Assembly: GCF_900114635.1 (NCBI RefSeq)
Contig: NZ_FOTQ01000004.1
Coordinates: forward strand, 62,001 to 126,000
DNA: 64,000 bases
Source of the DNA: Shimia aestuarii
GTDB lineage: Bacteria > Pseudomonadota > Alphaproteobacteria > Rhodobacterales > Rhodobacteraceae
Direction of reading: 5' to 3'
Below, one piece after another: positions 16,725 to 24,576 of the stretch (position 1 is its first letter; the number at the start of each line of letters is the position of its first letter). The translations under genes were made by a program, and so were the position numbers. The notes beneath the pieces were generated by a model, which was not told where the DNA came from, ran no database searches, and was given only the letters and a program-made list of their open reading frames with translations.

Positions 16725-17302
16725 TCGGCGGCGCGCACTGATTGCTGTTCGGACGGATTGGGGCGCATGGTGGCCACGAGTTCCGCGACCTTTATGCCGA
16801 ATTTGCGCATTTGCGAGCGGTTGATGATGGTGCCGTTCTCAGTGAGATAGAGCCAGTCGGTGACTGACAGCACATGACCGCCGGCTTCTTCGGAAAGGCG
16901 AATTCGATAGGTCATGCGCACGGACGCGCCGCTCACGATGCCCTCGGCGATGCCAATCACGTCATCGGCCGTGGCTGTGAAACGCCCGTTTTCTCCAAGG
17001 ACCAGCCGCCATTGCCGGGATTGGGTGTTTCCTGTGGAGTAAGTGAAATGTTCGTCAAGCGTCCCCGAGTCACTGGACCAGTTACCCTGCATCTGCGCCA
17101 CGAACCGGCTGGCCACGCGCCCGAGCGGCCCGTAGATGACACCTTCGCAAAGGATGGCGCCGTTCAGATGGGTTGCAAGGTCGAATGCGGGGCCAGAATC
17201 GGCATAGTGCTCAGGTTTTTGCGCGGCAAAGCCGATCGTCGTGCGTCCGATCAACACCATGGCAATGATCAGTGCAACTGCGATTATCCAGAAGAAAGAC
17301 AT
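16721..17302 (-). CDS. DUF3833 family membrane-anchored protein
   Basis: 193 residues. An N-terminal hydrophobic anchor (FFWIIAVALIIAMVLIG) precedes a beta-rich domain with LNGAILCEGVIYGPLGRV, EHFTYSTGNTQSRQW and VTDWLYLTENGTIINRSQMRKFG, which fits DUF3833. Orientation across the inner membrane and role are unknown; some lipocalin-like lipid-binding role is possible. AGGA lies five bases before the ATG at 17302. The alternative ATG at 17314 overlaps the upstream stop (ATGA) but has no ribosome-binding site. Confidence 0.75.
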   Translation of the reverse strand: MSFFWIIAVALIIAMVLIGRTTIGFAAQKPEHYADSGPAFDLATHLNGAILCEGVIYGPLGRVASRFVAQMQGNWSSDSGTLDEHFTYSTGNTQSRQWRLVLGENGRFTATADDVIGIAEGIVSGASVRMTYRIRLSEEAGGHVLSVTDWLYLTENGTIINRSQMRKFGIKVAELVATMRPNPSEQQSVRAAE

Positions 17303-17310
17303 GGTCATCC

Positions 17311-18339
17311 TCATGAGCTGCGGGCCGAAGCGCGGTGAGACAGGGCAAGCTGCACCACATCATTCTGGCCGGTTCGGAAGCGCGCGGACCGCGTCGCCAG
17401 CGCGAAGCGCCACTCGCGCTGTAACTCCAGATCAAACCCCAGGTGGGACAGACGCGCAGATTGTTTCGCCAAACGATCCTGCCAGTGTGCCGCGGTACGG
17501 GCGTAGCTTTCTGCGAAGGCGAAGCTGTGGCGCACCTGCAGGCCAGCGGCATGGATCATCCCGTTCAGGTGCGCTTGGCTGGGTGAGTCATGTGAGGCTC
17601 GAGGTGCGGTCACCACCTGCAGGACAATGCGCCCACCCTTGGCAAGACGTGACCGGAGAGACGCCAAATAGCGGCCCCAAAGACGAGGCGACAGGCCATT
17701 GAGCTGTTCCAGCGAAACGATATTGTCGTAGATGGCGGTCTCACGCAGGGGGTCCTGACGGCGGATGTCGGCCCGCCCGTCAAGCCGTGCATCCGCGTAG
17801 CCCTTTTGGGCCGCAGACTGGGTCAGGCCCGTCACCTCATGCCCGACATTGGCCGCGTGTTCGGCCATTGCACCCCAGGCGCATCCGACGTCCAAAAGGC
17901 GCGTTCCCGGTGCCAGCATGCCCAGTATTCGATCATGGTTGCGTTTTTGAGCGCGCGCGAGATCCGTTTCGCCAGGCGCAAAAAGTGCGGAAGTGAAACT
18001 CATCCCGGGGTCGAGCCAAGGTTGGAAAAACTCGTTGCCAAGACCTTTTGGAATCTTTGGGCTGGCCCTGAGCTGCACTTGGAAGGCATGTGGGTTTGAC
18101 AACAGAACGTGAGTCAACGTGGGCAAATCCGGGCTATCCCAGAGCCCGGCAGCGAAGGTCTGCGCAAGGGAGCGCGTACTGAGAGCGGACCAGTCGTAGA
18201 CATGCATCTCGGCTGCATCGCTGCCCTCGCCAAACTCAAACCGTTCGCCTTCCGGTGTCGTCAGTCGCAGTGCGCCGTCAGAGATGGAAGCACAGGTGTT
18301 CAGAAAACGGGTCTTGCGGTGTTTGGTGAAGATGGACAT
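17311..18339 (-). CDS. cyclopropane-fatty-acid-synthase-like methyltransferase
   Basis: 342 residues. The central part has the SAM motif RLLDVGCAWGAMAEHAA, the ARAQKRNHDRI helix before it as in CFA synthases, and IVSLEQLNGLS in place of the usual motif II region. The family transfers methyl or methylene groups to double bonds of phospholipid acyl chains. Compared with E. coli CFA synthase it is shorter and the C-terminal part is divergent. The start at 18339 shares one base with the upstream stop (TGATG). In R. sphaeroides a related methylase works in RpoE-dependent lipid modification and furan fatty acid synthesis; assignment to that step is inference. Confidence 0.82.
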   Translation of the reverse strand: MSIFTKHRKTRFLNTCASISDGALRLTTPEGERFEFGEGSDAAEMHVYDWSALSTRSLAQTFAAGLWDSPDLPTLTHVLLSNPHAFQVQLRASPKIPKGLGNEFFQPWLDPGMSFTSALFAPGETDLARAQKRNHDRILGMLAPGTRLLDVGCAWGAMAEHAANVGHEVTGLTQSAAQKGYADARLDGRADIRRQDPLRETAIYDNIVSLEQLNGLSPRLWGRYLASLRSRLAKGGRIVLQVVTAPRASHDSPSQAHLNGMIHAAGLQVRHSFAFAESYARTAAHWQDRLAKQSARLSHLGFDLELQREWRFALATRSARFRTGQNDVVQLALSHRASARSS

Positions 18340-19091
18340 CAGGAGATTTCCTCGGACGGAGGGGTCGGGCGGGGGCGCCAGAGGGCGCCCTTGAGTTTGA
18401 GTTTCAACGCCTGCCAGTGGATCAGGGCAACGGTGCGGATGGTGCCGAATGGCCGCCGCAGCGTTGCGCCAAGGATGGCCAGGTTGGAGAGGCGGCGACG
18501 CGTACCGCAAAGCGTCGCGACGACGCCTTCGGGACCATTGCGGAACAGGATGCGGATGGCGATCCGATCCGGCTGAACAGAAAAGGAAAAGGTATAGTCT
18601 CCGGCGACGTCCTGAAACGGGGAGACGTGCATGCGTTTGGTGGCCCGGGGGGTGTCGGAAGGCGTGATCGGGGCAAAATCGGGCAGGTGGGTCAGGTAAG
18701 AGTGCCGGTCCTTGAACGGGGTAGACACTTCGGAGATAACGGCGACGATATTGTCCCCCTGCATGGCCAGCCAGAAGCTGACCGGGTTGAAGACATGTCC
18801 GAGAAAGCCCGGCTGTGTCAGGAGGCGCAACTCGTAGCTGTCCGGGGCAAGACCGCGCAGCTTGAGCGCGTCGCGTGCCCATGCCGCGCCGCGCCCGGCA
18901 CCGAGCGCGCCGCCATGGGCGCGGTCCTGAACTGAGATCAGTCCAGGGCGGTTGCGCCCGAATAGCCACGGGCCGGCGCTGCTGTCCGGATCAATCAGCA
19001 CGAAATCCACGCCGTAGCGAAAACTGTTCCTGATGGAACCACGGCGCGTGTGGGTCGTGACACCGCGAATGTGTTCGGGCCAGACAATCAT
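18339..19091 (-). CDS. DUF1365 family protein, lipid-modification operon
   Basis: 250 residues with the DUF1365 features FRYGVDFVLID near the start, FGRNRPGLISVQDRAHG, GHVFNPVSFWLA and KRMHVSPFQDVAGDYTF. The family is nearly always encoded beside an FAD-dependent oxidoreductase and a CFA-like methylase, as here. From memory, R. sphaeroides RSP_1090 is the equivalent and is needed with RSP_1091 for the singlet-oxygen response. The start overlaps the upstream stop by four bases. The biochemical activity is not shown by the sequence. Confidence 0.85.
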   Translation of the reverse strand: MIVWPEHIRGVTTHTRRGSIRNSFRYGVDFVLIDPDSSAGPWLFGRNRPGLISVQDRAHGGALGAGRGAAWARDALKLRGLAPDSYELRLLTQPGFLGHVFNPVSFWLAMQGDNIVAVISEVSTPFKDRHSYLTHLPDFAPITPSDTPRATKRMHVSPFQDVAGDYTFSFSVQPDRIAIRILFRNGPEGVVATLCGTRRRLSNLAILGATLRRPFGTIRTVALIHWQALKLKLKGALWRPRPTPPSEEIS

Positions 19092-20386
19092 GCCGGGAGC
19101 CTGTGCGTCTGATCCATTTCGTCCATCTGGCGTACGACACGGACCGCGCTTGCAAAGCCGTCTTCATGAAAGCCGTGGCGGGTATAGGCACCAGCGAACC
19201 ATGTCCTGTTCCGGCCCTGCAGCGCGTGCAACGCGCCTTGCGCCCGTATCGCGTCGGTATCGAAGACCGGGTGGCGGAACGTATTGTGGTCATAGACCAT
19301 CTCGTCCGGGATCGGCTCGGAGGGGTTGAGCGAGATGAACATGGGATCGGTTTCCGGAATGCTTTGCAGGCGATTCATCCAGTAGGTCACGCCAATGGCG
19401 GGTTCCGGTTTCGTGGTGTCCGCCTTGTAGACCCAGCTTGACCACACGCTGCGCCGCTTGGGCATCTGGCGGGAATCGCGGTGAAGGAAGATTTCGTTGT
19501 CCTGGTATCTGAGCGGGGATAGCGCGGCCCGTTCCGAAGCGTTGGCATCCGACAGCAGGGCGAGGGCCTGGTCGGAATGGCAAGCCATGATTACTTGATC
19601 AAACTGTTCGGGTTCGCCACCACGGGTCGACACGGATACGCCGTCGGGCCCACGTCTGACGGACGTCACCGGTGTTCCGGGACGAAGCGCCACGCCGCGC
19701 CCGCGCAAGTGGTGGGTCAGGCGGCTGACATATTCGATCGAGCCGCCCTTGACCGTCCACCATTGATGTTGCTCGCGCGCGGACAAGAGGGAGTGATTGC
19801 GAAAAAAGCGCACCAGAGCCTGCGCTGGAAACTGACGGATGCGATCTGTCGGAGTGGACCAGATGGCCCCGCAAAGTGGCGTGAGGTAATAGCGCTGGAA
19901 CCATTCCCCGGTACCCAGTTCATCCATGAGGTCGCCCAGCGGTGTCAGATCATCGCGGGCCAGTTCTTCGGCGCGGGCATTGAAACGGAGGATGTCGCGC
20001 ACCATCCGCAAGAAACCCGGGCGCGCAAGGTTGCGGCGCTGTGCGACCAAAGCTCCGAGAGATTGAACGGAATACTCGACGCGGCCATTGTCGACCGATG
20101 CGCCAAAGGTCATGTCCGACTTGATCACCGGAACGTCGAGATCGGAAAACATCCGCGTCAGGTGCGGATAGTTCGCGTAATTGAACACGATGAACCCTGT
20201 GTCTACAGGCTGATCCCCATTGCGCCCGGCGATCACGGTGCGTGCGTGCCCGCCAAGGCGCGGCGCCGCTTCGAAAAGCGTGACCGCGTGGTGTGGCGCC
20301 AGAAGGTATGCCGCGGCGAGACCGGATATACCGCCGCCAACGATGGCAATGCGCTGCGGCTGAAAGGAAAGGGCGTCGAAAGACAT
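19088..20386 (-). CDS. FAD-dependent amine-oxidase-like oxidoreductase (lipid operon)
   Basis: 432 residues. The dinucleotide-binding motif IAIVGGGISGLAAAYLL (about 12-28) and EAAPRLGGHART are those of the flavin amine oxidase/desaturase superfamily; the C-terminal FAD contact region reads GRNRTWFAGAYTRHGFHEDG. It is the first gene of the operon, downstream of an RpoE-type promoter. From memory the R. sphaeroides equivalent (RSP_1091) is RpoE-dependent and acts on fatty acyl chains, and a protein of this kind is the desaturase of furan fatty acid synthesis. Desaturation of a methylated acyl chain is thus the best guess. Confidence 0.85.
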   Translation of the reverse strand: MSFDALSFQPQRIAIVGGGISGLAAAYLLAPHHAVTLFEAAPRLGGHARTVIAGRNGDQPVDTGFIVFNYANYPHLTRMFSDLDVPVIKSDMTFGASVDNGRVEYSVQSLGALVAQRRNLARPGFLRMVRDILRFNARAEELARDDLTPLGDLMDELGTGEWFQRYYLTPLCGAIWSTPTDRIRQFPAQALVRFFRNHSLLSAREQHQWWTVKGGSIEYVSRLTHHLRGRGVALRPGTPVTSVRRGPDGVSVSTRGGEPEQFDQVIMACHSDQALALLSDANASERAALSPLRYQDNEIFLHRDSRQMPKRRSVWSSWVYKADTTKPEPAIGVTYWMNRLQSIPETDPMFISLNPSEPIPDEMVYDHNTFRHPVFDTDAIRAQGALHALQGRNRTWFAGAYTRHGFHEDGFASAVRVVRQMDEMDQTHRLPA

Positions 20387-20411
20387 GGAAACTCCGCTCG
20401 TTGATCAATGG

Positions 20412-20440
20412 GTTTACGCGTCTCAATGCAGGACAGATCA
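20412..20440 (-). promoter_or_regulatory. RpoE-type promoter of the lipid operon
   Basis: Minus strand: TGATCT, 18 bases, then TAAAC. This fits the R. sphaeroides RpoE promoter form TGATCC-N18-TAAGA as I recall it. The -10 element is 25 bp before the oxidoreductase start at 20386. Confidence 0.65.
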
Positions 20441-20445
20441 AAAAA

Positions 20446-20474
20446 TGATCCGGGTTTTTGTTGCGTCCGTAGAG
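20446..20474 (+). promoter_or_regulatory. RpoE-type promoter of rpoE-chrR
   Basis: TGATCC (20446-20451), 18 bases, then TAGAG (20470-20474). The same form faces the other way five bases to the left. Transcription would begin near 20480, which makes an rpoE start at the ATG at 20480 unlikely. Confidence 0.65.
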
Positions 20475-20572
20475 AGTGTATGCTGACACTGAGCCATGAC
20501 ATTAAGCCTTTGGAAAATGACGCACCTTCCGCGGCAGCGTGCCGTGCGGTTCCTCGCGGGGGACGTCGGAAC

Positions 20573-21139
20573 GTGACGCCGTCATCCGGTTCTTCCTACA
20601 CGGAGCAGACGTCGTGGATGCTGGCCGTGCGTGACCGTCAGGACAGGGCCGCATTTGGAGCGCTGTTCGATTACTATGCGCCACGTGTGAAAGGCATGCT
20701 GATGCGCAAGGGGTGCGGGCATGGTCAGGCCGACGAGATCGTGCAGGATGTCATGCTGACGGTCTGGCGCAAGGCGGCCATGTTCGATCCACAGCGCGCG
20801 CAGGTCTCGGCCTGGATTTTCCAGATCGCACGCAACCGTCATATCGACGTGATCCGTAAGGAAAGCCGTCCCATGCCCGAAGAGTTGGCGCAGGAGCCGG
20901 ATGCCGAGCCGGATGCGAGCCAGGTACTTGGCATGGAGCAGGAAGCGAAACAGTTGAAAGAGGCTTTGGCACGTCTGAAGCCCGCACAACGTGAAATGAT
21001 CGAAGCGGCCTATCTTGGGGAATTGTCGCATCGCGAGTTGAGTGAAAAGACGGGTTTGCCGTTGGGGACGATCAAGTCCCGTATCCGGCTGGGGCTGGAC
21101 AAGCTGCGTCACGAGTTAAAAGGAATGCGTGCAGAATGA
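20573..21139 (+). CDS. rpoE: ECF sigma factor RpoE (ChrR-controlled)
   Basis: 188 residues from a GTG at 20573 (GGGGGA upstream). Sigma region 2 is DRAAFGALFDYYAPRV through VQDVMLTVWRKA; region 4 is LKPAQREMIEAAYLGELSHRELSEKTGLPLGTIKSRIR. In Rhodobacter this sigma responds to singlet oxygen when released from ChrR. I chose 20573 because the family N-terminus is short (SSYTEQTSWMLAVRDRQ follows) and the predicted transcription start lies near 20480; an ATG at 20480 stays possible. It overlaps chrR by four bases. Confidence 0.9.
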   Translation: MTPSSGSSYTEQTSWMLAVRDRQDRAAFGALFDYYAPRVKGMLMRKGCGHGQADEIVQDVMLTVWRKAAMFDPQRAQVSAWIFQIARNRHIDVIRKESRPMPEELAQEPDAEPDASQVLGMEQEAKQLKEALARLKPAQREMIEAAYLGELSHRELSEKTGLPLGTIKSRIRLGLDKLRHELKGMRAE

Positions 21140-21774
21140 GCGCGATCAGTCATCATATCCCAGAGCCGTTGATGGCGGCCTATGCCGCGGGCAGCCTGCC
21201 GCGACCGTATGCGCTGGTTGTGGCCGCACATGTTTCCATGTGTGATGCCTGCCGCGCAACGGTTGCGGCGCATGAGGTGGCTGGCGGGGTGGTGCTTGAC
21301 GAGATGGTCAAGGCCCCGGTCGAAGAAGATCTCAAGGCCAGTGTGCTGGCGCTGTTGGATGCGCCGGTTGACCCCGAACCGGAACCGGTTAAGCGGTCGG
21401 GGGTCTATCCGGGACCAGTCATGGAGGCTTTGAAAGGTCGTCCGCCGCGCTGGAAATCGCTCGGGATGGGAGTGAAGCAATGCATTCTTGAAACCGGCGA
21501 CACCGGGTCCGTGCGCCTTTTGCATATCCCCGGGGGGCGGGCGGTGCCGGATCACAGCCATAACGGACTGGAGCTTACCCTCGTGCTGCAGGGCAGTTTC
21601 AGCGACGAAACAGGCCGCTTTGGTGTGGGCGATGTCGAGGTTGGGGATGAAGACCTTGAACACACGCCGGTGGCCGATGACGGGCCGCCCTGTATCTGCC
21701 TTGCGGCGACCGATGCGCCACTGCGGTTCAACAGCCTGATACCGCGCCTGCTGCAGCCCGTTTTCAAGATATAG
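21136..21774 (+). CDS. chrR: zinc-dependent anti-sigma factor ChrR
   Basis: 212 residues. The N-terminal ZAS domain has His6/His7, His32, Cys36 and Cys39 (HVSMCDAC), which bind zinc and hold RpoE. The C-terminal cupin domain keeps four zinc ligands: His140, His142, Glu146 (PDHSHNGLE) and His176 (DLEH), each one number below those given for R. sphaeroides ChrR. That domain is required for the singlet-oxygen response. ATGA overlap with rpoE implies coupled synthesis. A hairpin terminator follows. Confidence 0.95.
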   Translation: MSAISHHIPEPLMAAYAAGSLPRPYALVVAAHVSMCDACRATVAAHEVAGGVVLDEMVKAPVEEDLKASVLALLDAPVDPEPEPVKRSGVYPGPVMEALKGRPPRWKSLGMGVKQCILETGDTGSVRLLHIPGGRAVPDHSHNGLELTLVLQGSFSDETGRFGVGDVEVGDEDLEHTPVADDGPPCICLAATDAPLRFNSLIPRLLQPVFKI

Positions 21775-21782
21775 AAACGTCA

Positions 21783-21804
21783 AACCCCGCCATTTGGCGG
21801 GGTT
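21783..21804 (+). terminator. terminator after chrR
   Basis: AACCCCGCC pairs perfectly with GGCGGGGTT around a 4-base loop (ATTT), nine bases after the chrR stop. The T-run is weak (ATCCCTTG). Confidence 0.65.
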
Positions 21805-21913
21805 ATCCCTTGTTGGGAGTGCATCATGCGGTGTCGCCGCAGGTCGCGGAGTTCTACGGGATTGCTTTACGCGGCGGACTTGGCAAGGCTGGGGTTCTGG
21901 AGGAGCCCGTACC

Positions 21914-23848
21914 ATGCCCAACAAGATCATTTCAGCCGAGGCCGCCGCACGGCTGGTGTCGGATGGGGACACCATCACCACGTCAGGTTTTGTCGGTATT
22001 GGCGTGCCCGAGGCGCTTCTCAAAGCACTGGAGACGCGGTTTCTAGACAGTGGCACGCCGCGCGACCTGACGTTGATTTTTGCGGCTGGACAGGGCGATG
22101 GCAAAGAGCGTGGGTTGAACCGTCTTGGGCACAAAGGGCTGCTCAGGCGGGTGATTGGCGGGCATTGGGGGTTGATCCCCAAGGTGGCCGCGCTGGCTGT
22201 TGCGGGTGACATCGAAGGTTGGAACCTGCCGCAGGGTGTGATCAGCCACCTGTTTCGCGACATTGCCGCAGGCAAGCCCGGCACGCTGACCCATGTCGGG
22301 CTTGAGACTTTTGTCGATCCGCGATTGCAGGGTGGAAGGGTCAATGACATCAGCACCGAAGAGGTGGTGCGGCTGATGGATGTGGGCGGTGAAAAGGTTC
22401 TGTTTTATCCGACGCGACCCATCCAGGTGGCCTTGTTGCGCGGGTCGACCGCCGATCCGGCAGGCAATGTCACGATGGAGCGGGAGGCCCTGACCATCGA
22501 CAACCTGGCCCAGGCGATGGCCGTCAAGAACTCGGGCGGGGTGGTCATCGTGCAGGTCGAGCGGATTGCGGCGCGTGGGGCGCTGAGTCCAAGGGACGTG
22601 GAAATTCCCGGTGCGCTTGTCGATGCGGTGGTCGTGGCATCGCCTGAAGACCACATGCAGACCTATGCCACACCTTACAATCATGCATTTGCCGGGGAGT
22701 TCCGTGTCGAGGGCGATGGCGCGGGCGATATGCCGCTGACCGCGCGCAAGATCATTGCGCGGCGTGCCGCCTTTGAATTGCCGGTTGGGGGGATCGTGAA
22801 CCTTGGGATCGGCATGCCCGAAGGGGTGGCCGCCGTTGCCAGCGAAGAAAAACTACTCGATCACCTGACGTTGACAGCAGAACCGGGTGTGATCGGCGGT
22901 CAGCCTGCTTCGGGATTGGACTTCGGGGCGGCCATCAATACCGACGCCATCGTCGCACAGAATCAGCAGTTTGATCTTTATGATGGTGGCGGGCTCGACC
23001 TGGCCATTCTGGGCATGGCAGAGGTTGGCGCGGACGGGGCGGTGAACGTGTCGCGCTTTGGCCCGCGACTGGCCGGCGCCGGCGGTTTCATCAACATTAG
23101 CCAAAATGCCCAAGCTGTTGTGTTTGCGGGAACTTTCACCTCCGTTGGCTTGGACGTCGGGGTTGAGGACGGGGTGCTGGACATCCGGAGCGAAGGCAAA
23201 GTTGCAAAGTTTCTTCAACAGGTCGAGCAGGTTACGTTTTCAGGGGCGCGGGCGGCTCGGCTGGGCAAGCCCGTGCTCTATGTGACCGAGCGCTGCGTCT
23301 TTTCTCTGACGCCAAACGGGGTGGAGCTGATCGAGGTTGCGCCGGGCATGGATATCGAACGCGACATCCTTGGCCACATGGGTTTTCGCCCCATCCTGCG
23401 TGATCCGGTTGAGATGGATGCGCGGATCTTCAGACCCGAGCCGATGGAACTGCGGGTGGACCTGTTGCATCTCGATCTGGCGGACCGGATCGCGCTTGAT
23501 GGGGCAGCGCGGGTCCTGTTCATCAATTTCGGCAAGTTGAGCCTGAGGTCACTCAGGGAGGTCGAGATGATCCGCCGCCGTGTGGAAGAGGTATGTGGAC
23601 CGCTTGGGCATCGTGTGGACGTGATTGCCAACTATGACGGGGCGCGGATCGACCCGGAGGTTGAAGACGCCTATGGCGCCATGGTGAACGCATTGGAAGA
23701 CAGGTTTTATGGGCGGGTCACGCGGTATTCCGGCTCTGCTTTCATGCGAATGAAGCTGGGCGATGTGTTCGAGCGCGGACGGGGCGCGCATATCTTCGAG
23801 AGCGCTGAAGAGGCGCGCAGCTTTCTCGGGAACAGGACGCAGGGCTAG
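21914..23848 (+). CDS. acetate/3-oxoacid CoA-transferase family protein, alpha and beta fused
   Basis: 644 residues. Both halves of a class I CoA-transferase are in one chain: an alpha-like part (about 1-280; DTITTSGFVGIGVPEALL) and a beta-like part (about 290-520; GGIVNLGIGMPEGVAAVA, and LTAEPGVIGG with the probable catalytic glutamate). About 120 further residues follow, beginning LRDPVEMDARIFRPEPM, of the type seen in the bacterial acyl-CoA:acetate transferase family. GGAGGAG upstream sets the start at 21914, and a frame back to 21794 crosses the chrR terminator. It would exchange CoA between short-chain acids; the substrate is unknown. Confidence 0.87.
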   Translation: MPNKIISAEAAARLVSDGDTITTSGFVGIGVPEALLKALETRFLDSGTPRDLTLIFAAGQGDGKERGLNRLGHKGLLRRVIGGHWGLIPKVAALAVAGDIEGWNLPQGVISHLFRDIAAGKPGTLTHVGLETFVDPRLQGGRVNDISTEEVVRLMDVGGEKVLFYPTRPIQVALLRGSTADPAGNVTMEREALTIDNLAQAMAVKNSGGVVIVQVERIAARGALSPRDVEIPGALVDAVVVASPEDHMQTYATPYNHAFAGEFRVEGDGAGDMPLTARKIIARRAAFELPVGGIVNLGIGMPEGVAAVASEEKLLDHLTLTAEPGVIGGQPASGLDFGAAINTDAIVAQNQQFDLYDGGGLDLAILGMAEVGADGAVNVSRFGPRLAGAGGFINISQNAQAVVFAGTFTSVGLDVGVEDGVLDIRSEGKVAKFLQQVEQVTFSGARAARLGKPVLYVTERCVFSLTPNGVELIEVAPGMDIERDILGHMGFRPILRDPVEMDARIFRPEPMELRVDLLHLDLADRIALDGAARVLFINFGKLSLRSLREVEMIRRRVEEVCGPLGHRVDVIANYDGARIDPEVEDAYGAMVNALEDRFYGRVTRYSGSAFMRMKLGDVFERGRGAHIFESAEEARSFLGNRTQG

Positions 23849-24537
23849 GGCGTGGAGAGGCCCCATTTCCGTTCGAGTTCCTCGATCGCGGCAATGCGTT
23901 CGGGAGTTTTCGGGTGGCTCAGCAACCACGCGGGCATTGGGGCGGTGCCGGATTGGGTCAGGTCTTCCAGCTTGCGAAACAAGGACTTCTGCGGCCCGGT
24001 GCCGATACCCGACTTGGTCAGAAGAGCGGCGGCATAGCTGTCGGCTTCGTATTCGTCACCACGTGAGAGACGCGCCATCAGGAGTGACATGACCGAGTTC
24101 GCGATAAGCGGACCAATGCCGGGCAGGAAGCGCGAGAGCACCATGGCGAGCGCGGTGCGCAGGGCGTTCTGGCCGGAAAAGTCGATCATGCGGCGCCGTG
24201 AATGGCCAAGCGCGACATGGCCGAGTTCATGTGCGATCACGCTGGCAAGTTCGGGGGCGCTGACCTCACCGGCGCGATACCGGTTGTAAAACCCGCGCGT
24301 GATGAAGATGCGCCCATCCGGTGCGGCAAGGCCGTTCACCGGTTCGATTTCGTAGATATGAACGCGTATGCGGGGCAGGTCGAGCGCCTCGGCCATTTGC
24401 TTGATAAGAGGAACCAGTTGCGGATCGGCCAGTTCGGTGGAGCGCGCATCGAGTTCGCGTGCGGTGCGCCACGCGGAGAAGCGGAACAGGAGCAGGCCAT
24501 AGACGATGGCAATCAGGATCGGGGCAAAGCGCAGCAT
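23845..24537 (-). CDS. M48-family membrane metalloprotease
   Basis: 230 residues: one N-terminal hydrophobic helix (FAPILIAIVYGLLLF) and a peptidase domain with HELGH at 103-107 and the downstream zinc ligand in SRGDEYEADSYAA. The C-terminal SHPKTPERIAAIEEL is the usual M48 end. It resembles HtpX/BepA-type quality-control proteases of the envelope, but has only one clear membrane helix. It meets the CoA-transferase tail to tail with four bases of overlap. Confidence 0.88.
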   Translation of the reverse strand: MLRFAPILIAIVYGLLLFRFSAWRTARELDARSTELADPQLVPLIKQMAEALDLPRIRVHIYEIEPVNGLAAPDGRIFITRGFYNRYRAGEVSAPELASVIAHELGHVALGHSRRRMIDFSGQNALRTALAMVLSRFLPGIGPLIANSVMSLLMARLSRGDEYEADSYAAALLTKSGIGTGPQKSLFRKLEDLTQSGTAPMPAWLLSHPKTPERIAAIEELERKWGLSTP

Positions 24538-24576
24538 ATATCGGATATGGGGTATGAAACGACGGGGAGCAAGATA

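Noticed and set aside
20480-20572. A longer RpoE starting at the ATG at 20480.
   Set aside because: The predicted transcription start is at about 20480 and the extra 31 residues match nothing in ECF sigma factors; kept only as an alternative.
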